NCBI GenBank assembly: GCA_009741485.1
Contig: CM019219.1
Location: 28,207,250 to 28,271,249, forward strand
Origin: Malurus cyaneus samueli
Lineage: Eukaryota; Chordata; Aves; Passeriformes; Maluridae
Direction of reading: 5' to 3'
Length of the DNA stretch: 64,000 nucleotides
Positions 1-14,400 of the stretch are shown here, piece after piece. Every line of letters begins with the position of its first letter. Position 1 is the stretch's first letter. Position numbers and translations under genes: made by a program. Below the pieces are notes generated by a model that did no database searches, was not told where the DNA came from, and saw only the letters and a program-made list of their open reading frames with translations.

Positions 1-1565
1 TCACAGAATATGGAAATGGTCAAGAGGGAAAAACTAACATGCAAACAAAACACCTCCCACAAGCCCCGTGCTGGTGTCAGACATCAGCTACAAACACCTC
101 AGGTCTCGCTCGCAGCCACAAGCACAACACCAGCCCGACTTCCTGCTCCCATTTCCTGCAGGGGAGTGGGGAGCTCGGTTTCATTGTGACAGAGCCAGAA
201 ACCTTACGCCACTGAGTAAGCAGAATGTGCTATGCCAAGTACTTTAGAATTTCTGGTGTCTTTTAGTAGATTTGGAGTACCTGTGAACTTTAACAACTTC
301 TGTCACTGTTCAGTGACTCCTCCAGTTCCCCCTAAGGAAGCACGAACATCTTCAGCCTGACAGACTGCTCAGCACTCTGGGGAGCAGAGGCAGCTGTCCG
401 TGCTCCATGGGGGCCCAAAGGGTGGTAGCAAAGCTCAGAGCTCGAGGTACAGGTGCTGTCAGCTGTACTGGTACTGCCTCTAACCCACTTGGACGCCTCA
501 GAGCAGGAAACTCATGGCTTTGGCCATGTGACACTTTGGGACAGTAACCCAGGGGACACCAACCCCTGGCCCCCACTCAGCTGCCAAGACACACCAGCAC
601 AAGGGACGAGCAGTGATGGCAGCCATGGCCCTGGCCAAACAACTGCTCTTGGTGCAGGAAAAGAACCAAGGCAGGGTGTGATTCTGCAGCAGGAATGATC
701 ATTTCATCAGCCTTGAGAAACTTCACATCTGTTACAAGTACCTCACAAAAACTCAACTGGGGAAGGAAATACTTATTTACATATCATGAACTTTAAAAAA
801 TATGTACAACTAGAGTCCACTGCTCATTAAGCAAACGTACACTGGCAGCTCTTGCACTCTCAGCCAATGCTCTAATGCTGAATGGTAGAGATGAGAATGC
901 ATGTAACAGGGGTACAAAGCTGAGAATCAGCTGCCAAGTACAGCAACATTAACCTCATGGTATTTCTCTGCCACTTGACAAATTCCAAGTTTTCAAGGCA
1001 ACTAGATAAAGAACCTGACCTCTGGAATGAGAAATTGCTTTGTGTTTCTCTATTTTTAGAGGTAACTCACATGGGGCTTGGTGATTTTTGGTGACCCCAA
1101 ACCCCGTCAGATGATGTCAGACAGGCAGAAGTTACCAAGCTCATTACTGTAATAACCAGGCTAATTATTATCCCCTTTTGGACACCTCACAAATTGGCCA
1201 GTGTCTCTGCCCAACATTTGGTATCAATCTAACTGTTTTAGTAACTTAAATCAAGAGTATACTTTTTGTGAAACTTTTCAAACTCACTCCAAAATCTGGA
1301 ATTCCACTCAACTGCCTAGCATTTATCATTATTATATAAAAACACATTTTTAAAAACATACTGTTATTTTGTGGTATTACCTGAACTATTAAAGGCAGGT
1401 TGTTAGGAAATAATCATTGTATAGAAACGCCCTTCCCCTTCCCTCGGGCAAGTGCAGAGTCCTAAAGGGAAGAGGCTCCTGCCCGCAGTGCAGCCCGCGG
1501 CCCGCAGAGGGCAGCACTCGGCTGCCCTGGAGGCGCTGTCCCAGCGAGACAAACAAACCGACACC
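1..1565. other. Intergenic DNA downstream of JMJD1C
   Basis: No supported gene is visible. Short open frames on both strands (e.g. around 352-698) have no recognisable domain and no splice context. I find no AATAAA or ATTAAA on the minus strand here, so the JMJD1C transcript probably ends before this stretch. In mammals the next gene in this direction is NRBF2, but none of its coding sequence is seen. Confidence 0.6.
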
Positions 1566-2386
1566 AGGACGTCTGACAAAGTCATTTTAATGGAAAATGT
1601 AAAACCCCTTTCAACTTCAATGTACAAAGCATGTGTAACACTTGAACTTTTAACAAATTAAAGCAAGCCAATGTCTTAAAAAAATACATCATTGAATGTA
1701 TATATGTATATATTTACATAGCATATTAAGTTTAATATTTAAGCTTTAAAAGTTCACATAAATTTTACCAAAATGAAACAATTTTTAAATAAATTACACC
1801 TTTTGAAAACGTTTAATTGTACACTGAATAGCTTCAATAAAATACTGAAGTGTCTGTATTTAATATCTACTTTATATACTTTATATTTTACAAAGTTTAC
1901 AATTATTTGGCAGTAATTTTCAGATTATGACATGACTGCTGTGCGGACTCAGCAAGATCCCAAATGCAGGCAATAGCTGGTGTTTGTGTCCTACTCTCAC
2001 AGTAACTTGTCTCAATGTAGTGAAAAATATCTGAATTATTTTAGCAAACTGTACAAGTCACATTTACATTTGATCAACAATATAGCATAGAATTTTGTTG
2101 TTTTTTCCAAAAATAAATACATCATCTTAAATCTTTGACATTTCACAAACTTCATGTACATTATAATACAGACAGCAGAACACTGCTCAACTGTTTGCAA
2201 ATGGAACATGGAATCACAGTGGCTGTGATATGAAGCTCTACCATCGCAGTGTCATTAACAAGTAAATACGATGACTGTGTTTTCTTGGCACTGATGGCTT
2301 GTGAAGCTTTAAATTAGTGTGCATACCGTTCATAGATCAGGGGAAATAACCTCCATGTGATGCTAACTCCAAAAAGCAGAGCGTGC
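1566..2386 (-). other. JMJD1C: JMJD1C 3' untranslated region
   Basis: This AT-rich stretch follows the TGA stop at 2387-2389 in the last exon. Reading on the minus strand, several ATTAAA hexamers occur (near 1858, 1731 and 1586). The most distal is followed by a GT-rich stretch, which makes it the likeliest end. A Pumilio-type element TGTAAATA lies at 1711-1718 on the transcript strand. The length of about 0.8 kb is ordinary for this gene. The exact cleavage site is inferred. Confidence 0.75.
1586..1591 (-). terminator. Poly(A) signal ATTAAA of JMJD1C
   Basis: The plus strand reads TTTAAT, which is ATTAAA on the transcript. It is the last such hexamer before a long stretch with none. Downstream, at about 1540-1565, the transcript strand is rich in GT, as expected of a downstream cleavage element. 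Alternative upstream signals near 1731 and 1858 could give shorter 3' ends. Confidence 0.6.
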
Positions 2387-2476
2387 TCAGTTCTCATCCA
2401 TCTCTTCCATTTCACCTTCGTGAATCTTCAAAGCTCTCACCATTTCTTTGACTGCGTGATACAAGATATTTTTAAC
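2387..2476 (-). CDS. JMJD1C: JMJD1C terminal coding exon
   Basis: This encodes residues 2393-2421, the acidic C-terminal tail beginning [20 protein letters not shown] and ending in EMDEN, then TGA. The acceptor (TTCTTGCAG) lies just above 2476, in phase 0 with the preceding exon. The first part completes the helices that close the JmjC fold; the acidic end is a family trait. The same exon continues into the 3' UTR. Confidence 0.96.
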   Translation of the reverse strand, partial: VKNILYHAVKEMVRALKIHEGEMEEMDEN

Positions 2477-5400
2477 CTGCAAGAACATGGGACAGATTTT
2501 AGTAAGGCCTACAGCGGAGGAACTCTCTGAGGTTTAGGACTGAGCCCTAAGCATAGTGGATGAAAAAAAAGAAAGGCTTCAAAAAAGAGAGGCTTCATGA
2601 AGCCAGTGCAAAATGGAACAGCTTTCTACACATTTTAAAATGTGATGTGAAATAAAACCAGCAACTCAAGGGAGAGTCATTTACAGCCCTGGCATTCACG
2701 CTGCTGCTCATTGTTATTCTGTGTGAACAGCAGCGAGGAAGTAGCTCCACGCACTGCTCGGCATTTCAATGAGCCTGAGCACGCCCTGCCTTCCCAGCCG
2801 CTTCCAGAGCAGCATTCATTTCCTACCTGCAGTTTATCATCGTAATTGATTTCTTCCTTTGACAGCCTCAGCTCCTGCGTTAAGTGAAATGACTGTACAA
2901 GATGTTCTGGAGACACAAAGTCTTCAGTTACTTGAACGCAGCTGTGAAAATTTTGCACCTATCCAAAATAACAAGAAGAAACTGATAATTAGTATTTGGG
3001 GTTATTCTTTGGCTGAGGTATCTGAGAAAAGAGTGGCTCTTGAGATCCCTTAACCACAGCCTTATCAGACTAAAGGGCATCTTTTTCCAGGCAGAGAGCA
3101 ATTAAGTGTATTTGACTTATCTAAGCTGGCTTCTGGCAAAAGGCAGGCTTTGAACAGCGCACGGCAGAGTGCGCCGGCGTGAATTGCACAGAGGCGCGTT
3201 ATCGCTCCCTCCCTCCCTTCGCCAGCTGCACCAGTGCTGCTGCTGCTGCTGCTGCCAGAGCCTCGCAGCGCTGCGCAGGCGCTGCATCTCCGACCCACCC
3301 AGGAGAGCCCTGCCCTGCAGCACCCGGCTCCTCTGCCACGCACACACAGCCTGGGAGCTGGCATGCTCACGGAAAAGGAACTGCCACTGGAAACATTTGA
3401 ACCAAACAAAAAAGTCATGAACAAAGAAAGGGAGAGGCTGAGAGGCAGGGGAAAAAGCACTTTCTTCTTTCTAAACACTGCTCCTTACTGATGTGAAGTA
3501 ACTACTGAGAACGGATCTCCGGCCACCCAGGTTATAACTGGAGGACTGGGGAAACGAAAAATGCCTCCTGATTGTGACCCAACCAACACCAGTCTGTTCC
3601 CTTCAGAAACATACAGCATCCCGTTTTCACCCCTAAACCCTTACAAATTACACTGTAATTTGTAATTCAGCATGTCAAAACCCTTGTTTTCCCAAATTCC
3701 AACAGCTCCTCACGAAAGTTGTGTAACATCAATTCGAATTCCCAAAGCCTGGGTGTGGGGAGGCAGAGCTTCGGCAATCCCAGAAAAACGCCCCATCCCA
3801 CCCTGCTCAGGACTGATGGAGATCTGCATATTTTAAAGTCAAACCTAGCAAAATATAAATAAATGCATACTCTAAAATTTCCTTTATGATACCTGACATT
3901 CAAATAAACCACCGGGGCTCACACACCTGAGGACACAGGACTTCACTTAAAAATTACTTTGTTGTTCAAAACTCCTGCCCAAGTCAGATTTTACACAGCA
4001 GCTCCCCCCATTACAGCTGAAATCCCGGCAGGTAACCCCCAGCTCAGCACTCATGGTGCACAAGGCATTTCTGCAGGCTCCTCATCACCAAGGACAAAGC
4101 AGTGCTGGTCCCTCCTAAGAACTAATAAAAAAAAAAGTCACTCTGGAGATGAGGAGGGTTTGTAGACAAATGGCAGAAGCCAGGAGCAAGGCAGCAGCTG
4201 CAGAAGTGCCACCATGAGGCTCCCACCAGCACTCAGATTCCCAGAGCCTGGGCTAAGGTGCCTCTGCATTGTGCAGCCAGCAGCTCCAGCCCTCTCCCCT
4301 CCCTCACAGGATTCTCACCTCTTTCAAGTCTCTACGTGCCCTCCTTTTCCTTGCCAGCCCATGCAAATCCCACACCACTTATTTACTTTCTCCTCACTCA
4401 GACAAGGTTTTACTGACTCCCTACCCCTCCATGGCAAAATACAGAGTATTTGTTTCCCTCAGACCTTTCATTCTGCTGTGCCTTAAGCTTCCTTCCCTCC
4501 CTTCCAGGGCCTGTCTTATCCGTGTGAAAGTTTGCAGGGACAGATTTTACCCGGCTGCTCTGGTACTTAACACGGGAATGCCCCGCTGACAGCCCCCAGG
4601 CAGTTCTATTTATAATATTTATAATACAAGCTGCTGCAGTGACACACACACAGAAAAACGTTTAGCAACGATTCCCCTGAGGTCTGCGGGGCGAGGAGTG
4701 CAGCACTCCCACGCCTGTGCCACTTCCAGCTGAACTGAGAACAGCTTCACACCCAGCCCACGCACAGCACAGCAGGGCCTGGGAGGCGGCTGTGGCGCTG
4801 GAAAAGCCTCAGACCTGGGCTGGGACAGGGAAAGGGGAATGGGCAGGGAGGAAAGGGCCATCCAGCCACCCTGAGGGCTGCAGGATCAGCCACTTCCTGC
4901 ACGGCTGTGCTCCCAGAGCTCTGCAGATGCAACACCCAGACCTTTATCCTACATCCTTATCAGAACATCACCGGGATGTCGCATTACCACCAGCATGTTA
5001 TTTTGCATGCTGTTAAAATAGCATAATGCCACTATAAAAAAACAACATTATAATAACTTGTTCCACTATGAACGAGTTTTGCAGGGAGCCTGAACACCAT
5101 ATTTCAATCACTGACTCGAGGATTATTTGCTTTTCATTTTTAGCTAAAATATTTTACCAGCTTGGAGCTACCACATTAAAACAGGGACACCATCCCTAGA
5201 GATGTCTGTGATACAGCATGACCCACAGTGGAGCAGCAGAAAGTGTTCTTTCAGAAGAACAGTACAACACCCTTTTTTAGCTGGGCAAGTTCCAAGGAGA
5301 GCTCAGAGCCCTCTGTTACACACAGAGGGAACATGGCCCAGTCATTCGCCAGGCAGGGACACTGCTGAGCTCCCAACTTGGACAGCCAAAAACAAAGGAG

Positions 5401-8400
5401 ATGCCCCTCACGGAGCATTCAGAGGTGACCTGTCCAACACCGCCTCTATTTCTGGATTCTCCTCCCAAGAGAGCAATTCCCTCCACAAGAGGAACTGCCA
5501 GTGCTGTCCTGCCCGTCACAGCTCACAGGAGAGGCTCTCCCTCCCGTCCCTCCCGGGAACAGTCTGACTTTGCTGCAGTCAACACAAGAGGGATATGATG
5601 GCTGTCTGCCAAGTACATAGGGAGGGGAGAAATGTGGAAGCAAAAGGCTTTATGCTAGCATGAAATGTTAAAAATATTAATAGTTTTTAAGTTACTTTAA
5701 AAGCCAGACATGAACCCATAGAACCTGGGGGCGGGGCTAAGGGTGGAGAAACAATACACAGAAGAAATACACACAACTTCCTCCATGTTAGGGCAGCAGA
5801 TTCTAGACCAGCACGTCAGAAGCACCACTGTGCCAACAATTTTAACTGACTCCAGAATGCAAGTGTCAGAACTGCACTACGCAGTGACCACAGGCAGCGA
5901 GGCTCCCTAACTCCAGCCCTCAGTCTGACTTCCTTTGCTCCACAACATTACTCACGAGCAAATAAAAATGTTAATTTACCACCTAATTTAGTATCAACTC
6001 TCACCCAGTTTTAGTAATTACAGATTCATGATGTGCATGTAAATCTGAATCACTTAATGTGTAAACATAAGGTGGTATGTATTCTGTGCAGACTCATTTT
6101 TCAGTTTTTAAATGTGCTTTGTATCTCTGAAGTGTTGGTGCTGATCCCTGAGGTCAGTATTAATGCACCTCTACAGAGAGAGCACTGTGCACACACATGA
6201 AAGAACACGATGCTTTTATTTCCTCCTACGTGGCAGATTCACAGGAACTTCTTACCGAAGATGAAAAGGTTCTCAGCTTCACCCACTAAGGTTTAAAAAC
6301 ACCACATTATTAACTCCTTGGTGCCAGAAGCTAGAACATTACCATTTCAAACACAATCTGCAGTTTAAAGCTAAGGAGATAAAGATAAGAATGGTCTTAT
6401 TTTTGGTTCTTAAATGCATGAACTGCCTGGAACAGTCCCATTACTCCATATTTTATATTCTGTATGCATTTATATAATATACATGCTGTACAGAACAAAT
6501 TTCCCAGCACATTTGTTTTTTTCCCTGGGTTCCCTTTCCACTCTTCTGTCTGGGATGTATCTCCCTTGTTTCCAGAGATCAGGGTAAGGCTACTGGAGGA
6601 TGCAATGCATGACTCTGGGAGTGCCAACTGCTTTAAGCCTAGCAGGAGCCAAGAACAGCAGCAATGTCAGCTGCTCCTCCCCATTTGTGAAACAACATCA
6701 AGCCCTGAGTCATAGTACAGGGGAAAGCAACCTACAGCCCCCCAGAACTAGGTCACCAACGTTTATTTGGGGCTGTCTGGGCTTTTTGTTTCCTGTGCCA
6801 AAAGACAAATCCACACAGAGCAACCAGGGCTATGTACCACCATGTCAAACACACTCAAAAACTCCCTGGGATGAGGAGGATTCTACTCCAGGTAAGGTAC
6901 CAGTTGCTTTCAATGCCCCACCAACACAGAGAGAGAGCAGGAACACAACCTCTGTCATCACTATACCCTAATCAGTTTTTCACAGAGGAAAAATCCCAGT
7001 GCCCTGGCCACAGGGATATGGTGAGCCATTGCTTCCTCTGTGCCACGGCTGAAAGCTGATCTGCAGGGCAGAAACCAAATAGCATCTTCTTCAGAAAGGC
7101 CTGGCCTCGCTTGAACCCACAGGGAGATCAATGGTAGATCTTCAACAGTGCCATGGTTTACAACCAACTGCAGGGTGGGGATGCTCCTCATTCCTTGATA
7201 GTCAGCGACCTCATTAGCAGTGCCTGACTGCTGGCAAGGCAGCGAGCCAGCAGGCTCCATTTCCTGCTGAAGCAGGACAAGGTTAATGGAGTGAAGAAAG
7301 AAATCAATCTAGAATGGCCCAAAAATCTCATCTAAACAACTGAGCTTTCTACCTCCTTTCACCAAGGAGCAGCAGTTTACAGACTGTGAGGAAAAAAGAA
7401 ATGCCAAAAGGCAGTAACAAACCCTTTGTGCCAGGAGACAAATGAGGCTGACTGACAAATTCATCCTGTTTCTCCAGGACTGCCCCACTGGCAGTACTTT
7501 TCTTACCTAACTACGGATTAAATCAGCTCAGCTGCTTCAAAGGTGGTATCACTCTTTCTCATAAGGAAAGCTGCTGAAAAGACAGTGATGATTCCTGATG
7601 ACTGATGTCCCTTCTGTGTTAAAAGGAACCTTAATGTGGCATGGGAAAATAACCAAATATCTGTAACAGAAACACCAGAACACCCACTATGATTCTCCTA
7701 GGGCTGAAGACAAAAACAATGACACCTGACATCCACGTGTTTTTACCTGCTCAAGTTGCTCTCCCTGCCCCTCCTCCGTTAGGTTAACTTCTGGCTTAGA
7801 AGAAAAAAATTACTAACCTGACTCTGCCATAACTAGACTCAGTTTGTTTACAAATTTGCTAAGGAAATGAAAAGCGGAAAACAATGGTTAATAATAGTCT
7901 GTTATCTGTAATTGTAAAGCAATAAAGGCACTAATACTTAAGGCATTCAATTTGCTGTACATCAGCAAATGTACCTTAGTTTATATTCCTACATGCTAAC
8001 AGCCACTAATAAGAAAATAAAATGTAATTGAGCAAGATGTATCTATGTCTTTGGAAAAATGTTCTTGTACAGCAATTGTGCTATTTAATGCTGTGTATCT
8101 AAATTTAAACTAAGGTAGATTACCTGATGAAGTGCTCCTGCTGGCAGAATGATAGCATCACCAAGAAACTGAATAACTGTGCAGGTTTTTACTCCATATT
8201 CTTCAAAAAGTCTTTGGCGAAGTTTTTTGTTCACATACCAACTCTGATCACGGATTGGATCATGCTCTGGTAAAACTTCTAAGCCTTGCTCCTTTGCTAT
8301 CTGTAAGCACAGAAAAGATCCCACATCACTTCCAAAAGAACCAAATTTTTTGCTGATAAATTGTAAGTATACCCACCTCACCAAGTAATGTCACCGAGTT

Positions 8401-11400
8401 CCCAACAGCCAAACAAAAACTCTAATTAGGGATTCAAAAGAACCTCAGAGGATCTGGGAAGTCTCACTGAAGACATCTGCAGCACTGCCATTCCAAAATG
8501 CAGAGCTTTAAAGGACTCAGCACAATAATCTATTAATAAGCAACACGCTCTCTCTGTGTGACTTCTTTCATCCAGAAAATCAGATCTCAGCTCAGCAGCT
8601 CTATGCTGCCAGTTCTTCAGGCTCACAACCTTCAGTTCTGACAGAGACACACACCATCACTGCCTCAACTCAGGAAAAAGCAGCAGATAAAGCCAAGGGT
8701 TGCATGGTCTGGGAAACTGCTCCAGGTGACTGCTTGAGCACAGGGCTGGACACAGGGACCTCCAGGGGCCCCTTCCAACCTCAACCACGCTGGGGTAAGA
8801 AGCTGTTTTCCTACCATCCCATCCCTATGAAAGTATTCAGAAAAAATAATGAACATAAAAGAATACTTCCTGACATTGGTAAACTGAATTGCACACCACT
8901 TCTCATCAAGTGAGCCACAGGGGAACAAGTATTACCCTTAATCAACTGCTACTAAATCAATCCTAGTGACTAGAAGAAAAAAGTGATTAAAGAACACACA
9001 TCCAATCCACCTGTCATGAGTCAGGAGACAATTACCTCATTAAGAACACAGATGTTTTTACTTGTATTTATTAAATAGATATAATTATGTGATGCAGAGC
9101 TTGAAACTCTTCTTGAGTATTATCACCCTTCTTCCATACTAACAGGATACTGAGATTTTATCTCTTATCAGCAGCAAATCGGTCCCAATGTTTACCCAAC
9201 CTATTCAATTCAGTATTTCCCATAAACTACCACTTCTAAAATACTCAGTGGTAGCACAATTCATTTGAGATACTGGGGCAAGCTGTGGTGGGAAATGACA
9301 AACTACTTCTTTACACAGCATCCTAAATGCTTCTGGTTTAAACCTGCTGCTCCAACAGTTCACAGCTATTCACAATAGTTTCCCAAGTGCTCTGACAGAG
9401 GAAATGCTGAATACTCCTTATGTCCACCTATTCCTCTGCATTCATGACTGTTCACAATTCCTTTTGAAAGTGAAAAGCTGCCATATAATTTATGAGCACC
9501 TACTTTCTGAATTAACAAAAAAAAACCTTGCTGTGTAATTCATAATCTCCTGGAATTAGCTTTGTTTTATTTACCAGTGCTCATTTTTCCCAACAGTTCA
9601 GCCTGCCAAAGAACAAATGTTTGAGTCAGTGGAGGACAGCTGTCCTAGTACAGAAACACTGCTTTATTGTCCAAAGGAATCTTCACTGCTAAATTTCTTA
9701 GGCTTTCCCTGCTCACAGTAGAGCCCTTGGCCTCACATTTGTTTACAGAACCCTTTGTGCAGCCAGTTAAAACCCATCTGATTTCTCCCACAGAAGAAAG
9801 CAAACACTTCTCAAGCAATCACTTCAGTGATTCAGCAGCAACAATACAATAATGGATCAGTGACGGAAAAACATCATCCCACAAATTATCTTTTGTATTA
9901 GAGCAGGACAAGAGCAGATCTCCATGCCCTCCTGAGCCTTCAGGGTATGCAGGCCACCTGTAACTCTTACAAAGTGAATATCTGTGTTACATGTTTTATT
10001 TGTGGGTGGTGTAGCAAGTCAATTATAATTAATTTCATGTTCAATCAAGGAAATAATTTTGCTTTCCTCCCTTCTCTAACACTGAGGTGGGGCTTGTGGT
10101 TTCTGTCAGCCCCCTTTGATTTACCAACTACTTAGGTTACGTTTATAAATTATGTGTAATAAATCTAACCTTTTGCAGAAATTCTCTTATCTTGTCAGCA
10201 TCTTTGCCAGCATAAATGTGCCATAAAGCACCAGGTAATTCACTTGAATCTTTCAACCGCTTCCTCAAAAGGTCATCCAAATCTTCCTCCTCCAACTTCT
10301 TCAGGACTCCTAAAATTCAACAAAAATATTCTTTAAATGTGAGAAGGAGAAAAAACATGGAAACTAAATACTTATTTTCCAATTTCTTGTGAGACTGTGC
10401 AGATATAAGTTTGCTGAATACAACAGAAGCCACCAGGTGATCTTTCTGTTCAGTTGCAATTCGTTACTAGAACATGAATGCCATGGGATACCTTAAAAAT
10501 ATGTTTAATTTTCAAACTTTTTCACATTTCCTGAATTTGACAGAACACAATCTCCTACCTGAAATAAACAAGCAGGGCTGGTACCAAAAAATGAAAAGAT
10601 GAAAAAAAGTGTTTTCTTGAAGTCAACACAAGCAATGTTTAGCACGCTGTTGTTGCAGCCAGAGCTCTCCCAGGATGCTCAAGTTTGCTGCTATTAACTA
10701 GGTGCATTCACAAGTGAAAACAAAGGAAAAATCTTACTGCAGCTCTATTAGTCACACCCAAAATCTACATTGGCTGATTACGGAATAAGAGGACAATAGA
10801 AAATGGGGAAAGAAACAGAACTATTTTGGTGATTTAAAGACCCTTTGCCTCACGTAAGCAATAAACCTCATAGAGACGACTAACATACACCAATTTAAGC
10901 TCTCCAGTGCTGAAAAATTACATTACAGCCCAAATTCAATGGAGTAAGCACAGTGCATCCAGAAGAAGTAGAATAAACAGAAGGTCTGGCAAATACATCA
11001 TCCTGACATAATTGTTAGAATGAGCGCAGCTTCTAGAGAAAATCCTTCATCCTGCACTTCCATTAGCTATGCCAGTCCCAGCATAGGAACATGTGCATCA
11101 ATTACATGTAACAGCAAAAAAAGTGGAAAGAGTTTGAAATACCATTTCATAATTCATGAACTGCAGTGTATTTTATACAGAACTAATGTGTGTGCAAACC
11201 TGTGAAACAAAGACTCTCCCAGTTGCAAGCAAGTACTTATGGGTCTCTTTCATGGCCTTCTGAAGAACACCGTCAGTTTTAGAAGGGGCAGAACATTCAG
11301 TCCATCTACACCTCTTAGAGTGAGTGATTCCCTTTACCTGATTTGGAAAGCACTCCATTTCCTTTGGCTATGCCAACATACACAAGGATGTTCACAACAT

Positions 11401-14400
11401 CAGAAACTTCGATATGGAGATTTGTGGTTCCTATGTCATGGTCTTTAGTAGCAGCCACACCTACGTTACAAGATAAAATGAAGATTTGCTTGTATTGCAT
11501 ACTCAAATCAGAACATGCAGCAACAGAGAAGATCTTTCTGAAATATGCCAAGGATCACTGAGATACACAAATAAAAACCATGCTTTTGGTTCACCTGCTA
11601 GACAAGAAAATGTTACCTTTTAACAGAGTCCTTGAGACTCTGTCCCAGCCCAGGTACCTGTCCCCACACAGCATTTGTGTCAGAACAAAATGTTCCAGCA
11701 GAATAGTCACAAATACTTCCTGACCACTATGGTCCATTCCTCCTCAACCCTTCAGGTTGTTCAGGGCAGAATACAGGTACAATGAACACACAAGATTAGC
11801 AAATCTGCCACTTTTATGTCTGGCTCTAAGCAGAGTTCTTTATCAAAACAACCCCCAATCTAAGAAAAAAATTAGTTTTAATGTTAAGAAGTGAAAATGA
11901 ACATTCCTAAGTCACAAGGACATTCTGGAACACTAAGCCTTGGAGCAGTTTTGTCTCAGAGTGGCATTAATGACTCAGTTCTCAGATCCACACCTTTATC
12001 ACTATTGTTAATATGTTTCTTTCACAGGACATTTGCAGAACTTTTAAAATCAAAGCCATCACATCACAAATGACCACTCATTTCTGTCCTATTACAACTA
12101 TGTGTAAAACAGAACTGAACAAAACTCTGTGCAAAAGAAGCAGCAGACAGAAAGCGTCTGAGGGAATCAACGTTTTCTGAACCATTTTTGAGTGTACAGC
12201 ACACAAAATGAGAATATGCTGAGATTTATTTATGACCAGAATTACAAACACAATAATATTTCATGAAGTATTTTGTGAAAGACAAGTTCTATCTCTGTGT
12301 AGAAGCAGCTAACAACTTATGAGCTTCAGAGGACTGTAACAGCATTAAGAAAAGGAAGAAAGAAATGGAGAAGCAAATGTACTCTCATGCCCCAGGTGCA
12401 CGTACTGTTAATAACCAAGTCAATCAGTATTTCTCCTACATTCCATGAACAATTACCCTTCAAGAAAGCTCAGCTTTCTATCGAGCGATATTTTACAGGT
12501 TTAATGTGCGATATTTTACAGGTTTAAGGGATGAGGTAACTGCTCCATGTGTAGGGCAAACTCACCATATGCACTGCATAGTCTGGGTCCCAAATCTGGA
12601 CGGACAAAAAATCCTGGCAGATGAGAAGCCAAGTTTAGTTTTCCTTCTGGACTACAGTATTCAGGCAAGGGTAAACTTTTTAATAAGTCCTCATATCTGG
12701 AGGAGAAAAGAAAGAAGAATGTAAATTGAATTCGTACCATTACATAGAGAGAGAAAATAAACTACATTAAGATTGACTTAAGAATATCTAATATTAAACT
12801 CCAAATACCTTGCTGGCATCATAGCCTTGAAATCTTCACCAGAAGGCCAGTCTTTCAGTTTCAGTAGAGCTGTTTCCCCATTTTTTATTTTCTGCCGTTC
12901 TGTAAGCAACACAGAAGTAACTCAAAACTAATATACTGTAGGTGTTTTACTCTATTCAACTCAAAAATTAATTCTAAATCTGACAAGAATCAGATCTTCT
13001 TGCATAGAAGAGGAGATAATTGCTTTCAGGATTCAAGAATGACACAGTCCAAACTCAGCTAAGTAAGTAAGAAGGATATTTGTCTGGTTTCTCAGTCAGA
13101 CCTAGCAAGTTTAACAGACAAAGACACAATTCTTTGGAAACAGATTACCCAAAGCTTTCTTTCTGAAGTTTCTTCAAAATCTTAAGATCCATAAAGGTAA
13201 CTTTTAATCACAGTTTCTAACATTGATCATGTTCAGAATCAATAGCATAACACATTTAAAGGAACATACTCGAAACATCTTCAAAACCGTCCCAGAACTC
13301 CTTGACATTGGTGTTTGAAATGATACTGTCCTTGCAATTCAAGATATCGGCTTGCTGGTTTCCAAAATCCAGACTGATGGACTCAGCTTTCCACAGGCTG
13401 AAGTTCATTTTCTTATGCATACCGGACACCAAAACAGGCTGTAAAAAGTAAAATAAAATAATTTTCACAAACTGTACTTATTCTTTTCCAAGTGCTTTAA
13501 CTGAACTGGAATAACGTGTCTGGAACACACATGCAGGATCTTGGCCCTACTGAGCTGTTAACACTTCCTCCAGCAGCACCCATACCCAAAGGTTTCATCT
13601 CTTTTTGGAATCTGAAACTCCATAATGGAATTTCTTTTTTATTATCAGTGGTTAACTCAAGTTTAACTACACAATGTTCATCTGTGGGCTAAAGCTGACA
13701 AGCTTTTGCCCACTGCTAACACCACAGTTTCAAACATGGAGTTAGGCATTTCTCTCCTTTAACACAATTGCCCAGGGCTCATGCTGAGGCACTTGGCAGA
13801 CCAAGCTCTCAATACCTACCCTTCCTTGTTTCCAGCACTCTTTGAAGAGCTTCCAGTTGTTGCTGTTTTTATGGTCTCTGAGCCACAGAACGTGCTTATC
13901 ACAGATCCACGAATACTGAATATCACTGTAGCGTTTACTGCAGTCATCCTGAATACTTTTTTTATCATCCTTTGGCTCCTCTTTTATTTCAGATTTTACA
14001 TTTATCTTTGGTGCTCGATTTGGTGGAATCTTGTTTTCCACTACTGAAGCAATTATGTCATCAAGAATGTTTGGCATAGTCCTTCCACTCTTGCCACTCT
14101 GTTAGAAAACAAATGTATGCTTAAACAATGTAAAAGCAGCTTAATGCAACTCCTTTTGAAACAGAAGACCATTTCTGATGTTGTATCAATTATCACCATA
14201 TACAAAAACAAACGTTAATGTGCATGTGCACATGAAGTTTTAATTATAAATGAAGTATTTAAAGCAATACACCTATCAGACTGCTCAACTATAACGTGCC
14301 CAAACAGATTGATAGAGATTTTCAAATCCTCAAAGAACTCAGCATCTTGTAAACACTTACTGCTGCTCCTGTAGAGTAAACTGGAGCAAAAGCAATGCCA

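Noticed and set aside
3065..3478. Frames with Ser, Gln, Ala, Cys or Leu runs, suggesting a repeat-expansion protein
   Set aside because: They come from the (TGC)7 run read in different frames within an intron; there is no exon structure.
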